Positions 1-5,453 of a stretch of 5,453 nt of DNA are shown piece by piece. The notes beneath the pieces are model-generated. The model searched no databases and had not been told where the DNA came from. It was given only the letters and a program-made list of their open reading frames with translations. The first letter of the stretch is position 1. Each line of letters starts with the position of its first letter. Origin of the DNA: Desulfobacterales bacterium (GTDB taxonomy: Bacteria; Desulfobacterota; Desulfobacteria; Desulfobacterales; Desulfobacteraceae); assembly GCA_022361135.1 (NCBI GenBank), contig JAKSBM010000618.1, positions 1 through 5,453 on the forward strand. Reading direction: 5' to 3'. Made by a program: the position numbers and the translations under genes.

Positions 1-17
1 ACTTCATTTTCATTCAT
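1..17 (-). CDS. possible start of the next gene after dnaN (partial)
   Basis: On the minus strand the dnaN stop TGA (16-14) overlaps an ATG at 17-15 in an ATGA arrangement, typical of translationally coupled genes. This frame reads M-N-E-N-E before the window ends. A second ATG lies at 13-11 in another frame. No clear Shine-Dalgarno sequence is visible upstream of either. Many bacteria have recF or gyrB after dnaN, so one of these is the obvious guess, but five residues cannot identify a product. The call rests only on the overlap and on gene-order convention. Confidence 0.3.
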
Positions 18-1138
18 GATATATGCATAGCCATTATTACACAGACAAGTTTATCATCTTCAAGACCTTTAATAATACAAGGGCTCTTACTATCCTTTAT
101 ATTGAGAACCACGGTGGATTCACCAAAGAGGTTCAAGGCATCCTGGAAGTATTTGGGATTGAATGCGCTTTTGATTTCTTCCCCGGAAAAACCGATCATC
201 AGCCGTTCCTTGGATTCGCCGATTTCCGGATTGGTGATGGTGACCACCAATTCATTGTCCAGGAAGTTTAAAACCACACTCTTGTAATCCTCGGAGGTGA
301 GGATGGAAACCCGTCGCATGAGGGTGGAAAAGATGCCCCGATCCATTTCAACGGGGATCATGGCATCGGTGTTGATAACGGGTTTATAATCGGGATAATC
401 CCCATCCAGCAGCTTGATCATGATGGATTCGTTGGCCCGCTGGAAGATGAAATGATTATCCTTGACCCCCACCCTGATTTTATCATCCCCACTGTCGATG
501 AACTTATTCAATTCGGACAATCCCTTTTTGGGGATGATTACCTTTTCATCGGGAAGGTTCAGGGTACCGGTGAAATCGGCATCATAGCAATGGAGGCGTC
601 TGGAATCGGTGGAAACGATGCGGAGCTTTTCTGATCCGTCGTCCTGGACAATCTTTTCAATGAGGGATCCCAGTACATAAATCCGTTTTTCGTCCCCTGA
701 AAAATTAACCACGGCGGAAACATCCACCATTTTTTTCAGGTCCTTGGCATCGACTTCAATGAAATCCACATTTTCAATCACAGGGGTTTCAGGAAAATTT
801 TCATAATCCGAGGAGACAATGTGAAAAATACTGTCGCCCTGACCGATTTCTACCCAGCGATTTTCAACTTCATTGATCAGAACTTCCGTATCTGGATACT
901 CCCTGATGATCTCAAAAAACTTCCTGGAATTAATGGATAGGATACCCTCGGTTTCCACCTGGGCATCGTAACTTCCCGTAAAAACGGTTTCCAGGTCATT
1001 GGCCGTGATGGAGATTTGATCCCCCATGGCCTTGATCAATATGTCCGATGTGATGGATAGGTTTGTTTTCCTCCCTGTTATCCCCTGAACTTTTGACAGT
1101 ATTTCCAGGATATCTTTTTTGTTAAATGCAAATTTCAT
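14..1138 (-). CDS. dnaN: DNA polymerase III beta subunit (sliding clamp)
   Basis: The 374-residue product fits the beta-clamp family (E. coli 366 aa): a ring-forming protein that encircles duplex DNA and tethers the replicative polymerase and other partners. Visible family features are the start MKFAFNKKDILEIL, the domain-2 motif TDSRRL at residues 177-182 (E. coli TDGHRL), DGDYPDYKPVI around 245-255 (E. coli FPDYRRV), MRRVSIL around 274-280, FNPKYFQDAL around 326-335, and the C-terminal strand ending at 374. The three repeated clamp domains fall at roughly 1-125, 126-255 and 256-374. The start is supported by AAGGA six bases upstream. Oddities are TDSRRL instead of TDGHRL, and a C-terminus MAMHIS where most clamps end in MPMR plus a hydrophobic residue; both motifs line the partner-binding groove. 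It is transcribed leftward from the candidate origin, with no dnaA in view. Identification is firm; the functional effect of the substitutions is inference. Confidence 0.96.
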   Translation of the reverse strand: MKFAFNKKDILEILSKVQGITGRKTNLSITSDILIKAMGDQISITANDLETVFTGSYDAQVETEGILSINSRKFFEIIREYPDTEVLINEVENRWVEIGQGDSIFHIVSSDYENFPETPVIENVDFIEVDAKDLKKMVDVSAVVNFSGDEKRIYVLGSLIEKIVQDDGSEKLRIVSTDSRRLHCYDADFTGTLNLPDEKVIIPKKGLSELNKFIDSGDDKIRVGVKDNHFIFQRANESIMIKLLDGDYPDYKPVINTDAMIPVEMDRGIFSTLMRRVSILTSEDYKSVVLNFLDNELVVTITNPEIGESKERLMIGFSGEEIKSAFNPKYFQDALNLFGESTVVLNIKDSKSPCIIKGLEDDKLVCVIMAMHIS

Positions 1139-1175
1139 TCTGGTTCCTTTTCTAATAATTTGGATGCCAAAAAAC

Positions 1176-1202
1176 TTTATATCATCTGGTATGAATTATC
1201 AA
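1176..1202 (-). promoter_or_regulatory. candidate dnaN promoter
   Basis: On the minus strand TTGATA (1202-1197) is followed after 15 bp by TATAAA (1181-1176), about 37 bases before the dnaN ATG. The hexamers match the sigma-70 consensus well, but the spacer is shorter than the usual 16-18. A perfect TATAAT also occurs further upstream within 1221-1232 but lacks a recognisable -35 and lies in very AT-rich DNA where such matches are expected by chance. Confidence 0.35.
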
Positions 1203-1209
1203 TGATAGG

Positions 1210-1246
1210 TTATTCTATTAATTATATATTTATTAAAAGATAATAA
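1210..1246. other. AT-rich stretch, candidate DNA unwinding element
   Basis: Thirty-five of these 37 bases are A or T, the exceptions being C at 1215 and G at 1239. It directly follows the trio-like triplets and leads towards dnaN, which is where an unwinding element is expected in a trio-type origin. AT-richness alone would also fit ordinary promoter DNA. Confidence 0.5.
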
Positions 1247-1259
1247 TCGTAATAGGGGG
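1241..1259 (-). other. GC cluster plus DnaA-trio-like triplets
   Basis: On the minus strand, CCCC (1259-1256) immediately follows the nonamer TTTTGAACA (1268-1260) and precedes CTA TTA CGA TTA TTA (1255-1241). The opposite strand therefore reads 3'-GAT AAT GCT AAT AAT-5', and four of five triplets fit the 3'-(G/A)AT-5' pattern of the DnaA-trio, the element to which DnaA binds as single-stranded DNA. Order and spacing match the B. subtilis arrangement. Confidence 0.5.
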
Positions 1260-1407
1260 TGTTCAAAATGTTAATAACTTTGCAACTCCCTGTATTAGAG
1301 GCGAATTTTTTCGCAACCTGTGTACAAAAGCCGGTTGAGTTTATGAACAAAAGAAGTCGGTTCTTGTTCATAAAAATCGGCTGTTGAAAACTGCGAAGTT
1401 TTGAACA
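1260..1407. repeat. cluster of seven DnaA-box-like nonamers
   Basis: Six nonamers fit TTWTNAACA: TTTTGAACA at 1260-1268 (minus), TTATTAACA at 1269-1277 (minus), TTATGAACA at 1341-1349 (plus) and 1365-1373 (minus), TTTTCAACA at 1382-1390 (minus) and TTTTGAACA at 1399-1407 (plus). A seventh, TTGTACACA at 1319-1327 (minus), differs from the DnaA consensus TTATNCACA only at position 3. The first two are directly adjacent in tandem; the next pairs are inverted. Relative to the classical box the shared change is C to A at position 6. I noticed only one further TTWTNAACA elsewhere, at 370-378 inside dnaN. A different DNA-binding protein could also use these sites. Confidence 0.5.
1341..1373. repeat. 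inverted repeat built from two TTATGAACA nonamers
   Basis: TTATGAACAA (1341-1350) and TTGTTCATAA (1364-1373) are perfect 10-bp inverted arms. Inside them GAA (1353-1355) and TTC (1361-1363) add three pairs with a two-base bulge, around the loop GTCGG. The stem is AT-rich and is not followed by a T run on either strand, so it is a poor terminator. It is better read as paired protein sites or a cruciform-capable element. Confidence 0.6.
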
Positions 1408-1413
1408 TTTTTT
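1382..1413. terminator. hairpin after the rdgC pair, possible weak terminator
   Basis: Plus-strand TGTT-G-AAAACT, loop GCGA, AGTTTT-G-AACA form a 10-bp stem with one G-G mismatch, followed on the plus strand by six Ts (1408-1413). On the minus strand the same stem lies 17 bases past the stop at 1424 and is followed by GCCGATTTTT, so it could end rdgC transcripts, though the T run is offset and the stem is AT-rich. The arms are also two of the DnaA-box-like nonamers, so a replication role is equally possible. Confidence 0.3.
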
Positions 1414-1423
1414 CTTCCCATTT

Positions 1424-1960
1424 TTAATACCGATAAACCCACTCGCGCATCTGCTGTAACCCCTTGTTTTTCCATTCTTCCTGGGTGCAGGCATCCACAA
1501 ACTTGAAAAAGAGGGTGTCAATAATCCCGGAAACCTTGAAAATGAAGTAGGCTTTTTCCAGAACCATGCCTTCTATTTCGTCTTCGGAATCCGCCTTTCC
1601 CATGGATGGGGTTTTTAAACCGGTGATGTTGAAGCTCTCTCCCTTGAGGGTGAATTTATACTCTTCTTCCTCCCCCAGTTTCATGATCAGATTCAGTTCC
1701 GTCACCTTGGCGCCCTTTTTAAGTGCCGTGGCGCCTTCTTCGAGACCGGCCTGGTCTCCTTTTATGGTGATGCGTTCCTTGGACTTGTCCCCCAGGCTGT
1801 TTTCCAGGACCAGGGAATTACCGATTTCCAGGCGGACGGGCAGGCCGGCCGAAGGGATTTCCGGAAGGGGTTGGTCGGTTTCGATCATGAACCAGATCCA
1901 GGTGAGGAAGTCGTTGCCCAGGTATTGATATTTATTATATGCGGTTGCAATGTCCAGCAT
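1424..1960 (-). CDS. RdgC-like protein, C-terminal half
   Basis: The 178-residue product resembles the second half of RdgC, the ring-shaped DNA-binding protein that restrains RecA in Proteobacteria. The segment NDFLTWIW (16-23) matches the stretch around TLTEWV in E. coli RdgC. Residues 79-155, with the order AL-KKGAKVTELNL, YKFTLKG, ITGLK, an acidic stretch (124-130) and FKVSGIIDTLFFKFVD, follow the E. coli C-terminal order EAGKVVTKLAL, IQFVM, LKRLKF, acidic stretch, TGELAALIQNLIEGL. The start is set by GAGG six bases upstream of ATG, overlapping the stop of the preceding gene. That gene is in the same frame, ending TAA followed by one ACC codon and then this ATG. The protein is soluble, acidic-looking, with no signal or membrane segment. 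It probably works with the N-terminal half as a two-part RdgC; homology is by eye, and partnership is inferred from position. Confidence 0.65.
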   Translation of the reverse strand: MLDIATAYNKYQYLGNDFLTWIWFMIETDQPLPEIPSAGLPVRLEIGNSLVLENSLGDKSKERITIKGDQAGLEEGATALKKGAKVTELNLIMKLGEEEEYKFTLKGESFNITGLKTPSMGKADSEDEIEGMVLEKAYFIFKVSGIIDTLFFKFVDACTQEEWKNKGLQQMREWVYRY

Positions 1961-1963
1961 GGT

Positions 1964-1970
1964 TTACCTC
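1964..1970 (-). promoter_or_regulatory. ribosome binding site and stop overlap between the RdgC halves
   Basis: The minus strand reads GAGGTAA ACC ATG. GAGG (1970-1967) is the Shine-Dalgarno of the downstream gene, and TAA (1966-1964) is the stop of the upstream gene. Ribosomes ending the N-terminal half would stop right on the next initiation site, which predicts translational coupling and near-equal amounts of the two proteins. Confidence 0.7.
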
Positions 1971-2578
1971 GCTAATTTAAGGGGGGAGAGGGTGTAAATC
2001 TGATCTTTCTGTGATTCGGTGAAATCACTTTCCTTTTCCACCAATGTATAGGGAAAAAGGCGGATGGCTTTCAGGCCGAACGATTTGAGAAACTGGGTTT
2101 CGAAAAACTCGTTTGCCGCCTTTTGTGTAGTAAAAAGATACAGGCTTTTTTCCTCGTAATTCCATAGCACGTCATAGATGTTCGGAACGGCCGGCATTTT
2201 GCTCATCAGGATATCCATGACGAATTCCTTAATTTCACTCTTTTCATTTTTAGAGACAAAATCGCGGCCTGTACTTTCCTTGCGCTTTTCAATTTCCAGG
2301 GCCATTTGCTTTTGGATCAATTTGGCTGGAATGGATTTCTTATCCACGCGGAGGGAAAAGAGGAAATAGGTGCCGTATATGCAGGAAAATTTTTCAAAAT
2401 CCGGATCATAGGGACTTTCAAAGGGGGTCCAGCCCACGGAAATTTCTTCGTATTCGCTTTCGAGTTTTGGGATGGCATTCTGGATCAGGCCGTTTCGTAC
2501 TTCTTCCATGGTGGAACCGTCAAATTCGCCTTCGATGTGATAACGACTCATGGAATGGGTGTTGGATAAAAATCCCAT
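1964..2578 (-). CDS. rdgC: RdgC-like protein, N-terminal half
   Basis: The 204-residue product looks like the first half of RdgC. SRYHIEGEF (11-19) fits the opening strand, SVGWTPF (47-53) corresponds to KMGWVPP in E. coli RdgC, and SLRVDKKSIPAKLIQKQMAL (75-94) to the stretch containing RKEEKILPSPVIKQAL. A charged helix of Lys and Glu (95-120) and a strand LYLFTTQKAANEFFETQFLKSFGL (about 136-159) match E. coli [23 protein letters not shown]. E. coli RdgC is 303 residues in one chain; here the chain stops after about the first two thirds of that order and the rest is in the next gene. The start at 2578 is chosen because AAGGAG sits five bases upstream; an extension to 2710 would add 44 residues without a ribosome binding site and unlike the family. 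Predicted role: binding DNA and limiting RecA access. The family call is fairly secure by eye; the split-protein role is inference. Confidence 0.72.
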   Translation of the reverse strand: MGFLSNTHSMSRYHIEGEFDGSTMEEVRNGLIQNAIPKLESEYEEISVGWTPFESPYDPDFEKFSCIYGTYFLFSLRVDKKSIPAKLIQKQMALEIEKRKESTGRDFVSKNEKSEIKEFVMDILMSKMPAVPNIYDVLWNYEEKSLYLFTTQKAANEFFETQFLKSFGLKAIRLFPYTLVEKESDFTESQKDQIYTLSPLKLAR

Positions 2579-2583
2579 ATATT

Positions 2584-2589
2584 CTCCTT
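2584..2589 (-). promoter_or_regulatory. ribosome binding site deciding the RdgC N-half start
   Basis: AAGGAG on the minus strand lies five bases before the ATG at 2578. It is the only strong Shine-Dalgarno sequence near any in-frame start of this gene and excludes the longer reading from 2710. Confidence 0.8.
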
Positions 2590-2775
2590 GGTATCGGTAA
2601 GGTCTTTGGATTATTCGAAAAAGGTTTCTGATAAAACCAACGGAGTTTACCATATTTGGACAAAAAATAATAGAAGGTGTAGAATGGAGAAATTCCATGA
2701 TCATCGACAATAATTTTACAATTCATGCAGACGGGTAATTATGGCGGTTATTTAGGTGATCTGATGATCTATCAA

Positions 2776-2810
2776 CACCCCTTTTCACCCCCTTTCACCC
2801 CACAAGACCC
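2776..2810 (-). repeat. C-rich 10-bp tandem repeat, G-quadruplex-type motif on minus strand
   Basis: The plus strand carries CACCCCTTTT (2776-2785), CACCCCCTTT (2786-2795) and CACCCCACAA (2796-2805), followed by CCC at 2808-2810. The minus strand therefore has four runs, G3, G4, G5 and G4, with loops of 6, 5 and 6 bases, which satisfies the usual G3+N1-7 pattern. It lies on the non-template strand upstream of rdgC. The exact 10-bp phase would also suit a protein binding one face of the helix. Confidence 0.55.
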
Positions 2811-2910
2811 ACACAAACCATCTTATGCAGGATATTGAAAATGTTAGGGATTGTTTAAGGTTTATTAATTAAAAAAACAACGGGTTTTCCTTATGGAACT
2901 TGGCTTTGAG

Positions 2911-5453
<2,543 letters not shown>

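Larger units (their letters stand above)
1139..1423. other. oriC: candidate chromosomal replication origin (oriC)
   Basis: This 285-bp interval between dnaN and the rdgC pair has no credible gene. Read on the minus strand towards dnaN it contains a cluster of DnaA-box-like nonamers (1407-1260), a short GC cluster CCCC (1259-1256), triplets resembling a DnaA-trio (1255-1241), and a stretch that is almost pure A/T (1246-1210). This is the order described for the Bacillus subtilis unwinding region: boxes, GC cluster, trios, unwinding element. Origins are often next to dnaN or dnaA. dnaN and the oxidoreductase gene both point away from it. Against the call: there is no exact TTATCCACA and dnaA is not in the window. 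The elements are seen directly; origin function is inferred. Confidence 0.6.

Noticed and set aside
23..634. Three short plus-strand frames opposite dnaN
   Set aside because: They are antisense to the conserved clamp gene and have no recognisable features.
1301..1314. GCGAA-TTTT-TTCGC mini-hairpin
   Set aside because: A five-base stem in AT-rich DNA is common by chance, and there is no T run placed to make it a terminator.
1260..1407. Repeat cluster as a CRISPR array or mobile-element end
   Set aside because: Units are only nine bases, irregularly spaced and in both orientations, with no spacers, transposase or target duplication.
1222..1521. 99-codon minus-strand frame running from the rdgC C-half into the candidate origin
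   Set aside because: It overlaps the real gene in another frame, has no good ribosome binding site, and its translation follows the repeats of the intergenic DNA.
1566..1928. 120-codon plus-strand frame opposite the rdgC C-half
   Set aside because: Antisense to the better supported gene, Ser/Pro-rich, and no Shine-Dalgarno context.
2340..2348. TTATCCACG, one mismatch from the classical DnaA box
   Set aside because: It is solitary and lies inside the RdgC N-half coding sequence, away from the cluster.
2579..2710. Upstream extension of the RdgC N-half to an ATG at 2710
   Set aside because: The added 44 residues have no ribosome binding site and no family likeness, while ATG at 2578 has AAGGAG at ideal spacing.

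Overview
The window looks like chromosomal DNA from a strictly anaerobic, sulfate-reducer-type bacterium (Desulfobacterota, probably near the Desulfobacterales). The best evidence is the pyruvate:ferredoxin oxidoreductase on the right, which resembles the Desulfovibrio africanus enzyme from recall so closely that the active-site residues keep the same numbers. No mobile elements, CRISPR arrays, tRNA or rRNA genes were seen.

Layout, left to right. Positions 14-1138 (minus) hold dnaN, the replication sliding clamp. Its stop overlaps a possible start of a further minus-strand gene that leaves the window. Positions 1139-1423 are a gene-free, AT-rich interval that I read as a candidate replication origin. 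It has a strongly AT-rich stretch next to dnaN, a row of DnaA-trio-like triplets, a short GC cluster, and then about 150 bp with six TTWTNAACA nonamers plus one TTGTACACA, some arranged as inverted pairs. Positions 1424-1960 and 1964-2578 (minus) hold two adjacent genes that look like the C-terminal and N-terminal halves of the RecA-modulating protein RdgC. They lie in the same frame, separated by one stop codon and one further codon, and each has its own ribosome binding site. Positions 2579-2995 are a 417-bp divergent intergenic region with a C-rich 10-bp repeat (a G-quadruplex-type motif on the minus strand) and a perfect 10-bp inverted repeat just upstream of the next gene. From 2996 to the window end (plus) runs the pyruvate:ferredoxin oxidoreductase gene, cut by the window edge.

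How the parts fit: dnaN and the oxidoreductase gene are both transcribed away from the candidate origin, co-directional with forks leaving it, while the rdgC pair is transcribed towards it. dnaN, the origin and rdgC form a replication/recombination block. The oxidoreductase is a central carbon enzyme with its own promoter region and the codon bias of a highly expressed gene. The least ordinary points are the non-canonical DnaA-box-like array with trio elements, the two-gene RdgC, and changes at two conserved peptide-groove motifs of the clamp.
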